Positions 8,816-17,812 of a stretch of DNA of 64,000 nt are shown here, piece after piece. A model generated the notes under the pieces. The model searched no databases, was not told where the DNA came from, and saw only the letters and a list, made by a program, of their open reading frames with translations. How positions within the stretch are numbered: position 1 is the first letter of the stretch; every line of letters starts with the position of its first letter. Position numbers and translations under genes: made by a program. This stretch comes from Faecalicatena sp. Marseille-Q4148 (GTDB lineage Bacteria; Bacillota; Clostridia; Lachnospirales; Lachnospiraceae): assembly GCA_018228665.1 (NCBI GenBank), contig CP073692.1, positions 1,116,001 through 1,180,000 of the forward strand, written 5' to 3'.

Positions 8816-9739
8816 TCAATTGGATAAAATCCCCTCATAGTCGAAAGGCGGAATAAAACTTTCTTCAGCAGTTTCTCCCTCTTGAATAAATCCATTTTCC
8901 ACACCAAGAGCAATAGCATCATCCACAACCTCATCATATTCTTCTTCTGTCAGACGGCGCGCAAGCTCCGGAAATGCTTCCTTTGCAATGACCGGTGTAT
9001 ACTGATTCATAATACTTATATAAATACTGTTACCATATGTCTCATACAGATAGTGAATAATCTTTTTTGAATCTGCTGTATTTCCGGGAAGTACGAGGTG
9101 ACGCACAAGAACCCCCTGTTTTAAATATCCCTCTTCATCAAACCTGCATGGACCTGTCTGACGTACCATCTCCCGTATTGCATCACAGGCATATTTCCGG
9201 TAGTCTGCAGCACCGGCATATCTTTCTCCGATCTTTTCATCCCAATATTTAAAGTCCGGAAGATAAATATCAACAATGCCTTCCAGTCTCCTAATTGTTT
9301 CTTCTTTCTCATAACTTCCGGTATTATATACGATTGGAATGGAAAGGCCCTGATCCCTCGCCTTTGTCACTGCTTCTATCATTTGCGGTACAAAATGCCC
9401 CGGTGTCACAAGATTGATATTTGCCGCATGCTTTTCCTGCAATTCCAGAAAAATCTCCGCCAATCTTCCAACGCTGATCTCTGCCCCGGATCTGGAAACC
9501 GCAATCTCATGGTTCTGGCAGAATACACACTGAAGAGGACATCCTGAGAAAAACACGGTTCCCGATCCTTTCTCACCGGAAATGCACGGTTCTTCCCACA
9601 TATGCAGCGCCGCTCTTGCCGCTTTTATGACTGCGCTCTGACCACAAAATCCTGTCTGACCTGCACTGCGATTTACTCTGCAATTTCTTGGACAAAGCTG
9701 ACACGCTTCCATCTCTTTCATCCACGTTTCCTGTTTCAT
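8816..9739 (-). CDS. Radical SAM protein, PflX-type (putative pyruvate formate-lyase-activating-like)
   Basis: The protein has the CxxxCxxC triad (C69, C73, C76 counted from the codon at 9745) in SGCPLQCVFCQNHEI, and an upstream set of cysteines in CQLCPRNCRVN. Both are typical of the COG1313/PflX group, whose substrate is unknown. Later motifs NLVTPGHFVP and VYNTGSYE also fit that group. GGTAGGGG precedes two in-frame ATGs; the one at 9739 has better spacing. It follows two flavodoxin-like genes by a few bases, so all three may form one redox operon. I cannot name a substrate. Confidence 0.85.
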   Translation of the reverse strand: MKQETWMKEMEACQLCPRNCRVNRSAGQTGFCGQSAVIKAARAALHMWEEPCISGEKGSGTVFFSGCPLQCVFCQNHEIAVSRSGAEISVGRLAEIFLELQEKHAANINLVTPGHFVPQMIEAVTKARDQGLSIPIVYNTGSYEKEETIRRLEGIVDIYLPDFKYWDEKIGERYAGAADYRKYACDAIREMVRQTGPCRFDEEGYLKQGVLVRHLVLPGNTADSKKIIHYLYETYGNSIYISIMNQYTPVIAKEAFPELARRLTEEEYDEVVDDAIALGVENGFIQEGETAEESFIPPFDYEGILSN

Positions 9740-9750
9740 CTTCATATCCC

Positions 9751-10392
9751 CTACCTGTTTTCAGTTGAAACCGGTATCCGATAAAAAAGCGCTTCTTTGT
9801 CCAGACCATTTTCTTTCAAAAGCTTTCTCCACTGGCGTTCTGCCGCCATCTTGTACGCTGCCCGCGGTATATTCGGCTCTGCATATAGGGTTGGACCATT
9901 TTCCAGTGACCGGATTCCATCGCAAAGTTCTCCAATGGCTTCTTCAATCTTCTGCATAAAATAATTATGTTTCTGATCAAGACATTCCAACATGCCTCCT
10001 CCGCCCACAGCGATTCCCTGCCCCCATTTCAGATACGTTCTGGCACACCAGTTTTCCATTATCTCGATAGCAGTTTTGGCTTGAATGCTTTCGTAAAATC
10101 CCCCCTGCACAACAGTATATACGGTAAATCCCGCCTGTTCTGCTTTAAAATACCGTTCCATCTCCATAAGACAGGAAAGAAAATGTGCGGGAATCCCATC
10201 TACATATAACGGAAATACAAATACAGCCGCATGACAGCGCAAAATCTTCTCCAACCCCTCCGGACTGGAAGAAGGCATTTGAATTTCTTCAATCTGCACC
10301 CCTTCCAATTCATATTTCATTTCTTCAATAATATGTTCCGAATGACTCTTTGTTCCTTTCGGACTTCCATTGATCAATGCAACTCTTAACAT
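9751..10392 (-). CDS. Flavodoxin-like NAD(P)H:FMN reductase-family protein
   Basis: The N-terminus MLRVALINGSPKGTKSHSE is the FMN-phosphate-binding loop of the flavodoxin-like fold, and FVFPLYVDGIPAHFL is the second flavin contact strand. The protein is 213 residues with no signal peptide. GGAGG six bases before the ATG lies inside the end of the upstream gene, whose stop overlaps by seven bases, so translation is likely coupled. It may supply electrons to the downstream radical SAM protein, but that is inference. Its electron acceptor is unknown. Confidence 0.75.
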   Translation of the reverse strand: MLRVALINGSPKGTKSHSEHIIEEMKYELEGVQIEEIQMPSSSPEGLEKILRCHAAVFVFPLYVDGIPAHFLSCLMEMERYFKAEQAGFTVYTVVQGGFYESIQAKTAIEIMENWCARTYLKWGQGIAVGGGGMLECLDQKHNYFMQKIEEAIGELCDGIRSLENGPTLYAEPNIPRAAYKMAAERQWRKLLKENGLDKEALFYRIPVSTENR

Positions 10393-10880
10393 GGCAAACC
10401 TCCCAGATCCTGCGGATCAAATTCAATTTCCTCTACCTGTGCATTCAGATTTTTCGCATTGGCATAGACAAGATTTTTTGCAGTTTCTTTTTCCCACTCC
10501 GTAATATCTTCCCCATAGAAAAGAACACGAATCCGAAACTGATTTTCATACCTTCTCAAATGATGCATTTCTCCATCGATGATTTGAAAATCAGGAAGCA
10601 GATAAGAAAGACTTCGGTCCAATACCATTTTCACAAAAGGACTAAAACTGCCATAAACACATCTGCTGACAATCACAAGTTCCTCTGTCTGCGCGAAAAG
10701 TTCCCCCATCATTTCATATCCATCTGTCTGGACGCATTTCCCGGGTGTCCGCACCCAACAGCCGAAACATCCTCTGCATGGTTTTATCTCGCTTTTCTGA
10801 TAAATGACCTTTGTATTTTCATCCTGCGGCAAAAACTGATCCGCCTGTTCTTTTTTCAAATCATGTATAATTAATCTCAC
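10386..10880 (-). CDS. Flavodoxin-like oxidoreductase with CxxC motif
   Basis: This 164-residue protein has KPCRGCFGCWVRTPGKC, the cysteine-containing loop typical of iron-sulfur or NADPH-dependent FMN reductases, followed by VIVSRCVYGSFSPFVKMVLDR, a flavin-contact segment. The start is a GTG at 10880 with AGGAGG seven bases upstream. It overlaps the next flavodoxin-like gene by seven bases. The N-terminal loop is shorter than in classical family members, so flavin binding is probable but not certain. Confidence 0.75.
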   Translation of the reverse strand: MRLIIHDLKKEQADQFLPQDENTKVIYQKSEIKPCRGCFGCWVRTPGKCVQTDGYEMMGELFAQTEELVIVSRCVYGSFSPFVKMVLDRSLSYLLPDFQIIDGEMHHLRRYENQFRIRVLFYGEDITEWEKETAKNLVYANAKNLNAQVEEIEFDPQDLGGLPC

Positions 10881-10930
10881 ACAAGTTCCTCCTCTCTGTT
10901 ATTCGTTCTGTCTGTTATTTTATACTTTTC

Positions 10931-11497
10931 TTACGCAAATACTTCCAGACGTTTCACCACTTTTTTTCGTTCATAACCGTTTAATTCATAAGTAATCTCC
11001 TGAATCACCTCCGGAATGACCGGTTCTCTGACGACAACTCCTTCCATATCGCACACAACTTCTCTTGTCTTTACATGCATAATCCGCTCAAGTTCATCAA
11101 ATCCGGAAATTACCTTCCCTGCTCCGGTAAATTTACCATTTAACCGCTCTTCGCACCCATCTCCCATAACAAAAAAGATACAGCCGCAAGAGGCAATTTC
11201 CTCATTTCCTGCCATTCCCACCGTATAACGGGTAAATGAAAATTCTGGACAGATTTCTTTCTCCATCACATACTGATAGCGCTGATCCATGTGCACTTCA
11301 TCAAACCATGGCTGGAGAACGAAATCCGGCGCAATTCTCTGAATTTGCAACTCTTCAAAGCCCTTCTGATCAATCAATTCCAAGATACTGTTCACTGCAT
11401 TTGGTGCAGACTGCGGATATAATTCTACCACAATTTCTGCATGATTCTTCATTCGAATGCAAATAGTTGGTTTTCCGGACACATTTTGTTTTTCCAT
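10931..11497 (-). CDS. Cyclophilin-type peptidyl-prolyl isomerase
   Basis: Cyclophilins isomerise Xaa-Pro bonds during folding. The protein begins with a beta-strand IVVELYPQSAPNAVNSILELI, which matches the family start (VELYP..AP.TV.NF), and continues with FVLQPWF and GCIFFVMGDGCEERLNGKFTGAGKVISG, matching the FFI...LDGKHTVFGRVVEG region. Its 188 residues contain no signal peptide, so it is cytosolic. The usual RxxxxFxxQ active-site signature is altered to RIAPDFVLQ, still recognisable. AAGAGGAAG stands before the ATG. Confidence 0.85.
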   Translation of the reverse strand: MEKQNVSGKPTICIRMKNHAEIVVELYPQSAPNAVNSILELIDQKGFEELQIQRIAPDFVLQPWFDEVHMDQRYQYVMEKEICPEFSFTRYTVGMAGNEEIASCGCIFFVMGDGCEERLNGKFTGAGKVISGFDELERIMHVKTREVVCDMEGVVVREPVIPEVIQEITYELNGYERKKVVKRLEVFA

Positions 11498-11551
11498 TAT
11501 ACTTCCTCTTTTCTCGCTCTGTAATGCTTTTGATTTTCTTCTTATATTCTT

Positions 11552-13354
11552 TTACATACGGAATTTCTTATAAAATTCCTGTTTAAATTCCTTACCGTGA
11601 AATAACGCCAATCCCGCAAGAAACAAAAAGCTGATCCCGCTGCATACAACCGAAGGCTCTGTTACTTTAACCGCACCGAACACCAGCAAAAGAAACGGAA
11701 TCATTCCAAATCCTGCCGCCTGCACAAAATAAAATAAATATTCATCCTGTTCCAGCTTCTGCAGACGCACAATGGTCAGCATCGACAATAGCACCATCAG
11801 CGTACCGCATGGAAGCACATAACTAAGCGACCAGCCGGACCAGCCGGTAAAATAATCCCACAAAATTGCCAGTACCGACATGCTGACAAGCTGCCACATA
11901 CTGTTTTTCAGTAAGTTACGTCTTTTTGCATAACCGAGCATGACCATCGCCCAGATGCAGGCGCATCCTGCCACCGCAAAGATTGACCATCGAAGCGTTG
12001 GTGTCACAAGATAATTCAGCATCACACAGACAACTGCCGCTGCCATACAGGCAAAGGTAAAGAATTCGGGAAATTTTCGATTTTTTTCCGGTTTCTTTGC
12101 CGGAAAGTTTTCTTCCAGTACTTCTACACCAAGTCCCTGTTCCCGCAAAATTCTGATAAAATTCCGCTGAATATTCGTACTCATCACTTTAGAGGTAAAT
12201 CCAAGCATCATCGTATCCTGAAAGGAACAGCTGCACAGCTGGAGTTTATCTGTACTTGTAAAAACCCCAAAACGTTCAATATAATTCTCATAAGCTTCCG
12301 GAAGTCTGACTGCCGACATATTTGAAAACACTGCGGTAATGCTTCGCCCTCCAAGCGTTGTTCCTGCTAACAGAAAGAGATTCTTTATTTCCAGCGGTAC
12401 TGCCCTTAGAAACGGATTCTTTTCCAGACGCACAAATTCATTCATCCGTTCTGCTACCCGCTCTTTCGTAAGTTCCTTTGCAAATCGTTCTTTCACATGC
12501 AGCAGCACGTCGTCAAATGTTGTTTCTGCCGAAAACTCATATCCCGCTTCCAACCATCCAAAAAAATTCGCCATAGAGCGCGATGGAAAATAATTACGCA
12601 GATTAATCGGGATCATTAAGGTGACTGGTTTTTTCGCCTGATGCTCCGTCATCTCTTCGTGGATCGCACAGAGCAATACTGCACTCAAAAATACGGTAAT
12701 TGAAACCCCCCGGCTTCTTGTATAGTTCAAAAGCTCCTGCACAGACATCCTGCATTCCATAATTTCCATTTCATCCTGTTCCAGTTTCGGCCCCGGAAGC
12801 TGGAATGCTTTTCGCTTTCTTTCCGGATTTTTTGTTTTTTTCTCAGAATAGTATTGAGAAAAACTATCTTCTTCCTGATCCCGGTTTGTCAAAAGCTGTT
12901 CTCCTGTTTCCGGAAAAGATACATCTGAATGTGCAAGCTGCAAATACTGCTGTACCAATTCTTTAAGGAATCTTGTTGCGCCCGTTCCATCAGACAATGC
13001 ATGAAAAATCTCAAAATTAATCCTGTTTTCATAATAGGAAACTTCAAATAACAGCCGTTTCTGATCCGGTACATAAATTTTGCTGCACGGCGGCTTATCT
13101 TCCTGCGTTACTTCTGCCGGAAGTTCCCTGTGTTCCAGATAAAACCAGAACAGCCCTTTTCTTAAAACCGCCAGATAAAGCGGATAGCGCTCAATCGTTC
13201 GCTCAAGCGCCTGCTGCAAAAGCTCTGCATCCACTTTTTCTTTCAGACAGCAGTAAAACCGAAACACTCTCGTATCTTTTTTCCCGGTGGCTGCCGGAAA
13301 TGCGAGCGCTGCATTATCTAATTTACGCCATCTGGATCTTCTTCCTTCCCGCAT
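11552..13354 (-). CDS. Condensation/acyltransferase-like domain fused to a membrane domain (DUF6320-like)
   Basis: The first 400 or so residues resemble the condensation/alcohol O-acetyltransferase superfamily. The catalytic HxxxDG motif is H118-ALSDG, near the usual site, and later segments (TLMIPINLRNYFPSRS, NFFGW) match the second half of the fold. From about residue 430 the protein has six or so hydrophobic segments, so an acyltransfer domain is anchored at the membrane. I recall such fusions as DUF6320 proteins beside alpha/beta hydrolases in Clostridia. The start has AGGAGG seven bases upstream and overlaps the hydrolase stop by 37 bases. Substrates are unknown; lipid or glycolipid acylation is a guess. 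Confidence 0.7.
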   Translation of the reverse strand: MREGRRSRWRKLDNAALAFPAATGKKDTRVFRFYCCLKEKVDAELLQQALERTIERYPLYLAVLRKGLFWFYLEHRELPAEVTQEDKPPCSKIYVPDQKRLLFEVSYYENRINFEIFHALSDGTGATRFLKELVQQYLQLAHSDVSFPETGEQLLTNRDQEEDSFSQYYSEKKTKNPERKRKAFQLPGPKLEQDEMEIMECRMSVQELLNYTRSRGVSITVFLSAVLLCAIHEEMTEHQAKKPVTLMIPINLRNYFPSRSMANFFGWLEAGYEFSAETTFDDVLLHVKERFAKELTKERVAERMNEFVRLEKNPFLRAVPLEIKNLFLLAGTTLGGRSITAVFSNMSAVRLPEAYENYIERFGVFTSTDKLQLCSCSFQDTMMLGFTSKVMSTNIQRNFIRILREQGLGVEVLEENFPAKKPEKNRKFPEFFTFACMAAAVVCVMLNYLVTPTLRWSIFAVAGCACIWAMVMLGYAKRRNLLKNSMWQLVSMSVLAILWDYFTGWSGWSLSYVLPCGTLMVLLSMLTIVRLQKLEQDEYLFYFVQAAGFGMIPFLLLVFGAVKVTEPSVVCSGISFLFLAGLALFHGKEFKQEFYKKFRM

Positions 13355-14292
13355 ACGGTTTCCTCCTCTCTCAAAAACCGATTCATATGATCAAAACTCT
13401 CCTGCACATGTAAATGTCGGATTCCAAGTGCAAAGAATCCGTGAAGTGCATCCGGTATTCGTTCCACCCGTACTGTATTTCCTGCCTCGCGAAGGCATTT
13501 TCCGTAAGCTTCTCCCTCGTCCCGCAGCGGATCGAATTCTGCAGTCAGAATCAGTGTATCCGGAAGATTCCGGAAATCTTTCGCCCGAATCGGAGCGAAG
13601 TAAGGATTTTCCCTGTCCTTTTCTGTTCGCTCATAGAGCTTAATATAGGACTCCATTTTCACTCGTGTCAGAAGATAATCCTGACCATTTTCTATCACAG
13701 ACCGAAACGGTGTCTGCTCTGAATAATCACTATTCGTCGCCGGATAGATCAATATCTGTCTTCGCGGCATGAATTCTCCCAAATCCCTTGCCATCATAGA
13801 AACAGCTGCTGCAAGATTGCCCCCGGCGCTGTCTCCTACAAGGGTAATCCGGTTAGGATCTGTATGGAGTAAAAAGGAATTCGTAAACAAACTTCTTGCT
13901 GCCTCATAACAGTCAAGCAATCCGGTAGGAAATTTATATTCCGGCGCCAGACGGTACTCTACCGATACAACAATATGAGCCGTCGACTGAGACATTTGTG
14001 CACAGACACGGTCATAGTTTTCCACACATTCTGTTACCCAGCCACCGCCATGAAAAAATAACAATATCGGAAAGCGGTGCCCTTTCTCAAGCCCCATTTC
14101 CATCGCTTCCTCCGATGGAAAGTAGACTCTTACCGGTATTTCATAATTTCCGCGGCAAATGCGCTCATCCAGTTTTTTCACGAAGATCCTCATCGGGTCC
14201 AACTGCTTTAAATCTGCAAATCTTCTGGAAGATTCCACCTCAATATCTCCATAAGACAGGGCATGTAAAAGTGCTTTTACTGTTTTCTTCAT
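13318..14292 (-). CDS. Alpha/beta hydrolase, hormone-sensitive-lipase family
   Basis: This esterase has the oxyanion motif HGGGW, the nucleophile GDSAGGN, and late acid and histidine positions in AEFDPLRDEGEAYG and PDALHGFF, so the triad Ser-Asp-His is complete. There is no signal peptide. The frame opens with a GTG at 14298, but the ATG at 14292 (MKKTVKALL) has GGGAGAG at better spacing. It overlaps the downstream condensation-like gene and follows a PfoR-like membrane gene by about 20 bases. An acyl ester processed by both proteins is plausible but not shown. Confidence 0.88.
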   Translation of the reverse strand: MKKTVKALLHALSYGDIEVESSRRFADLKQLDPMRIFVKKLDERICRGNYEIPVRVYFPSEEAMEMGLEKGHRFPILLFFHGGGWVTECVENYDRVCAQMSQSTAHIVVSVEYRLAPEYKFPTGLLDCYEAARSLFTNSFLLHTDPNRITLVGDSAGGNLAAAVSMMARDLGEFMPRRQILIYPATNSDYSEQTPFRSVIENGQDYLLTRVKMESYIKLYERTEKDRENPYFAPIRAKDFRNLPDTLILTAEFDPLRDEGEAYGKCLREAGNTVRVERIPDALHGFFALGIRHLHVQESFDHMNRFLREEETVCGKEEDPDGVN

Positions 14293-14313
14293 GTACACTC
14301 TCCCGTTATTTTC

Positions 14314-15375
14314 TTATAGATCAAGTTTCAAGTCATCTTCCAATATCCATCCCATCTTCCGCATCGGCGCAGCAAATATTAATGTCAGCACTGCCGGAAG
14401 TACAAAACAGATCAAAAGCAGCCCGATCCAATCCATTGCCGTAATCGCTGTCTTAGCGCCATTGGCGATATCCTGTACCCAGCCGGTATATACCCCAATC
14501 TGTCCTACAAGCCCGCAGGTTCCCATTCCGGAAGCTACTGCCGCTCCGTTCATTTTCATTTGAAACAAACAAGTAGAAATCGGTCCTGTAATGGCAGATG
14601 CCAGAATCGGCGGGATCCAAATTCTCGGATTCTTAACGATATTTCCCATCTGAAGCATGGAAGTCCCGATTCCCTGGGCAAATAAACCGCCCCATTTATT
14701 CTCCCGAAAGCTCATTACCGCAAATCCAATCATCTGCGCGCAGCAGCCTGCCACTGCCGCTCCTCCGGCAAGCCCGGTAAGACCAAGCGCCGCACAGATG
14801 GCAGCACTGCTGATCGGGAGTGTAAGTGCAATTCCCACGACGACAGAAACGATCATTCCCATAAAGAATGGCTGAAGTTCTGTTGCCCACATAATCGCAT
14901 TTCCAACACTGCTGGCTGCTGCACCAATGGCCGGCGCCCACCACATTGACAATAGCGTTCCCACAAGGATTGTCACACACGGTGTCACAATGATATCTAT
15001 CTTTGTCTCTTTCGATACAGCTTTTCCAAATTCCGCTGCAAAAATCGTTACCACAAGAACTGCCAAAGGTCCGCCGGCGCCTCCAAGTGCATTCGCCGCC
15101 TCTCCCACTGCAATGAGTGAGAACAGCACAAGCGGCGGACATTTCAGCGCATAACCGATAGCTGCCGCCATAGCCGGTCCTGTTGCAGCTTTTGCATATC
15201 CTCCTACAGTGATCAGCACTTCACTTCCAATCTGTTCTCCCAAAGTAGAAATGATTGTTCCAATTAACAGGGAAGCAAATAATCCCTGTGCCATAGCGCC
15301 AAGGGCCTCAATCCCATAACGCTTAACAGAAAATACAATATCTTTCCGTTTCAAAAATGCCATCCATCGTTCCAT
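14314..15375 (-). CDS. PfoR-like membrane protein (PTS EIIC_2-type domain)
   Basis: The 353-residue protein is almost entirely hydrophobic with about ten membrane segments rich in Gly and Ala. Segments such as AATGPAMAAAIGYALKCPPL and MGTCGLVGQIGVYTGW fit the PTS_EIIC_2 (PF13303) family that includes PfoR of Clostridium perfringens, once described as a toxin regulator. No EIIA or EIIB partner is nearby, so sugar transport by the PTS is not supported. It lies between a MATE gene and the esterase gene, all on one strand. Confidence 0.75.
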   Translation of the reverse strand: MERWMAFLKRKDIVFSVKRYGIEALGAMAQGLFASLLIGTIISTLGEQIGSEVLITVGGYAKAATGPAMAAAIGYALKCPPLVLFSLIAVGEAANALGGAGGPLAVLVVTIFAAEFGKAVSKETKIDIIVTPCVTILVGTLLSMWWAPAIGAAASSVGNAIMWATELQPFFMGMIVSVVVGIALTLPISSAAICAALGLTGLAGGAAVAGCCAQMIGFAVMSFRENKWGGLFAQGIGTSMLQMGNIVKNPRIWIPPILASAITGPISTCLFQMKMNGAAVASGMGTCGLVGQIGVYTGWVQDIANGAKTAITAMDWIGLLLICFVLPAVLTLIFAAPMRKMGWILEDDLKLDL

Positions 15376-15392
15376 AAGACTCTATTCCTTTC

Positions 15393-16724
15393 TCATTCCA
15401 TTTTCTTTCTCATGTTTCTATAATAAAGAATTCCCACTGCATCTGCAAGTCCCCATCCAATAGGAATTGCCCACCAGATTCCCCAGACGCCAATCCATGT
15501 AATTGGTGCAAGCGCATACGCAAGCCCTACCCTTGTTCCGAGGGAAATGACCGTCAGTACGACTGACATAAACGGCTTTGCAATAGCCCGGTACAATCCA
15601 TACAGCAGGAAAAGGCATCCGATTCCGCAATAAAATGCTCCTTCAATCCGAAGATACTCTACACCGATTTTAACAATCTCTGTCTCTGACGGATCAATAA
15701 AAATCCACATGAATGGTTTCGCCAGAATCCATACAAGAACAGATATGACTGCGCAGAACATCATAGAGATCTTTAGCGCTGTTTTCGTGCCTTTCTGAAT
15801 CCGTTTTCTTTCTCCGGCTCCGTAATTCTGCGAAATAAAAATAGAATATGCATTTCCAAATTCCTGCGCCGGCATATATGCAAAGGAATCGATCTTGACT
15901 GCTGCAGCAAATGCTGCCATAACCGCAGTGCCAAACTGATTTACGAGTCCCTGCACCATTAGAATTCCAAAATTCATTACGGACTGCTGAATGCATGTAA
16001 ATACCGAATACTGTCCGATTTCTTTCAGCAATCCCCAGTCTGTACAAAAATCTGTCCAATGAATTCGAAGCTGCTTCTCCCGCACAAACGTATAGAGCAA
16101 TACTCCTGCTGCTGAAATTCCCTGAGCAATTACCGTCGCAAAAGCTGCTCCTTTTGGTCCCCACTGAAACCCAATTACAAATAAAAGATCCAATATGATA
16201 TTGCATACCGAAGCTGCCGCAAGCGAAATAAGCGGCACAACTGAATTTCCAATAGCCCGCAGCAAAAATGCAAAATAATTATACAGGAAAGTAAAGAGCA
16301 TTCCAAAAAGAATTACCGAAAGATAGTCTCTGAGAATACCCCGAATCTCCCCCGGTACTTGCAAAAGTCTTATAATCTGATCAAGCCAACAGACAGATGC
16401 TGATGTAAGCACTGCCATAATCACAGCAATGACGGCAAATGACATGGCAATACTTTGTTTGAGACGCTTCATTTTCTTTCCTCCGTAGTACATAGAAAAC
16501 AAAGCTCCGCATCCCATGCAAAGTCCAATGATAATCGATGTCAAAAATGTCATAAAAGCATATGCCGCTCCCACTGCTGCAAGGGCTTCTGTCCCAAGAA
16601 CTTTCCCTACGATCAACGTATCTGCAATATTATAGACTTGCTGAAGCAGATTTCCCAGAATCATTGGAATAGAAAACATTATCAATTTTCGTCCAATGGG
16701 TCCACTTGTTAAATCCTGATTCAT
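15393..16724 (-). CDS. MATE family efflux transporter
   Basis: The protein starts with NQDLTSGPIGRKLIMFSIPMILGNLLQQVYNIADTLIVGK in its first 43 residues, the standard MATE N-terminus, and has twelve predicted membrane segments in two halves over 443 residues. Such carriers export cationic drugs or metabolites with Na+ or H+. GAGGGGG precedes the ATG. It lies 17 bases upstream of the PfoR-like gene and is probably first in that operon. Two further MATE genes lie at 25089 and 58931. Confidence 0.92.
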   Translation of the reverse strand: MNQDLTSGPIGRKLIMFSIPMILGNLLQQVYNIADTLIVGKVLGTEALAAVGAAYAFMTFLTSIIIGLCMGCGALFSMYYGGKKMKRLKQSIAMSFAVIAVIMAVLTSASVCWLDQIIRLLQVPGEIRGILRDYLSVILFGMLFTFLYNYFAFLLRAIGNSVVPLISLAAASVCNIILDLLFVIGFQWGPKGAAFATVIAQGISAAGVLLYTFVREKQLRIHWTDFCTDWGLLKEIGQYSVFTCIQQSVMNFGILMVQGLVNQFGTAVMAAFAAAVKIDSFAYMPAQEFGNAYSIFISQNYGAGERKRIQKGTKTALKISMMFCAVISVLVWILAKPFMWIFIDPSETEIVKIGVEYLRIEGAFYCGIGCLFLLYGLYRAIAKPFMSVVLTVISLGTRVGLAYALAPITWIGVWGIWWAIPIGWGLADAVGILYYRNMRKKME

Positions 16725-16740
16725 CTTATCCCCCTCATAA

Positions 16741-16776
16741 GTAAAAAAACCGGTTCTTCTCAGCCGGTTTTTTACA
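16741..16776 (-). terminator. Intrinsic terminator after the parvulin gene
   Basis: AAAAAACCGGCTGAGAAG and AACCGGTTTTTTT form a stem with a short loop, followed by seven T residues on the minus strand. It lies between the parvulin stop and the MATE start. Confidence 0.8.
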
Positions 16777-16793
16777 ATATCTTCTATGATACA

Positions 16794-17534
16794 TTATGCG
16801 TTCATATAAGTTTCTTTTAATTCATTCAGCTTTCTATTATAGACTGCTTTTTGCTTCTGCTGAAGAACGGTCTTTTCAATCTGTTCTTTTGCATCAGCAA
16901 ATGCAATTGTCTCTGGTTCCTGATGGGATTCCACTTTGATCAGATGATATCCAAACTGTGTCTGAACCGGTCCTACCACAACTCCCGGCTCTGCCGTAAA
17001 TGCAGCGTCCTCAAATTCTTTTACCATCTGTCCTTTTCCAAACTGTCCGAGATCTCCTCCCCGGTCTTTGGATGGACAGGTAGAGTATGCTTTTGCAGCC
17101 TCTTCAAATGTTTTTGCTCCACTTTTGATTTCTTCCGCAATGCTGCTGCACTGCTCATTTGTCTCAACAAGAATATGCTTCGCCTGTACCATCTCGCCTT
17201 TTACAAACTGTTCCGGATTGCTGTCGTAGAATTCTTTTGCCTCTTCTTCTGTCACAACAATTCCTTTCAATGTTTCTTTCATAGCGAACTGAGATAACAG
17301 CTCTCTTCTCACATCTTCCATAATCATGCGAAATCCTTCTGTCTCGTCCAGCTTCATTTCCTTACCTAACGCTGCATATAAGCGCATAGATACAAGCTGA
17401 TCTAAATAATATGCTCTCATCTGTGGATTCTCTGCATAAATTTTCTGATTCGGAGGCAGTTTCTGTAAAAATGCATCTAAATCTTCTTTTGTAATCGCCT
17501 CTCCTGCCACTGTTGCTAAAATTTCCTGACTCAT
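16794..17534 (-). CDS. Cytosolic parvulin-type peptidyl-prolyl isomerase (PrsA/SurA-like)
   Basis: The rotamase domain covers about residues 110-205, with VQAKHILVETNEQC, AYSTCPSKDRGGDLGQFGKGQMV and TQFGYHLIKVE, all parvulin hallmarks. The N-terminal helical part (TKEDLDAFLQKLPP) is the SurA-like chaperone arm. Unlike PrsA there is no signal peptide or lipobox, so it acts in the cytosol. AGGAGA sits eight bases before the ATG. The 40-residue Cys-rich peptide gene ends 22 bases upstream on the same strand and is probably co-transcribed. Confidence 0.9.
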   Translation of the reverse strand: MSQEILATVAGEAITKEDLDAFLQKLPPNQKIYAENPQMRAYYLDQLVSMRLYAALGKEMKLDETEGFRMIMEDVRRELLSQFAMKETLKGIVVTEEEAKEFYDSNPEQFVKGEMVQAKHILVETNEQCSSIAEEIKSGAKTFEEAAKAYSTCPSKDRGGDLGQFGKGQMVKEFEDAAFTAEPGVVVGPVQTQFGYHLIKVESHQEPETIAFADAKEQIEKTVLQQKQKAVYNRKLNELKETYMNA

Positions 17535-17556
17535 ATTTCAATCTCCTGTAGTAAAC

Positions 17557-17679
17557 TTATTTTTCTTCTTTTTGAATTCCTTTTTCCTTTGCAAGATTCT
17601 CACCAAAGGAACATTTCGGCTTCTCAAGACTGCACTCTTTCATACAGCCTGTACAATGCTCTGTATCTGTATGACTCAT
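17557..17679 (-). CDS. 40-residue Cys-rich peptide upstream of the parvulin gene
   Basis: The frame encodes 40 residues beginning MSHTDTEHCTGCMKECSLEK and has four cysteines at 9, 12, 16 and 23 plus histidines at 3 and 8. The CxxCxxxC pattern suggests a metal or Fe-S ligand set. A strong AAGGAGG lies at normal spacing before the ATG, and the frame ends cleanly 22 bases before the parvulin start. The tail is Lys/Glu-rich. I do not recognise the family. The ribosome-binding site, cysteine spacing and position make a real gene likely. Confidence 0.7.
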   Translation of the reverse strand: MSHTDTEHCTGCMKECSLEKPKCSFGENLAKEKGIQKEEK

Positions 17680-17756
17680 TTCATTTTCCTCCTTACATCT
17701 ACTGTCCTATTATAGCGAACTTCCAACCATTTCACAAGCAGAACTTCATTCCTCTA

Positions 17757-17800
17757 AAAACACCGCAGACATTTTTTCATTATGTCTGCGGTGTAATTAT
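17757..17800 (-). terminator. Intrinsic terminator after the small membrane protein gene
   Basis: ACACCGCAGACAT pairs with ATGTCTGCGGTGT over 13 bases, with TTTTT following on the minus strand. It separates the 17813 gene from the Cys-rich peptide gene. Confidence 0.85.
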
Positions 17801-17812
17801 TCTTTTCTGTTA

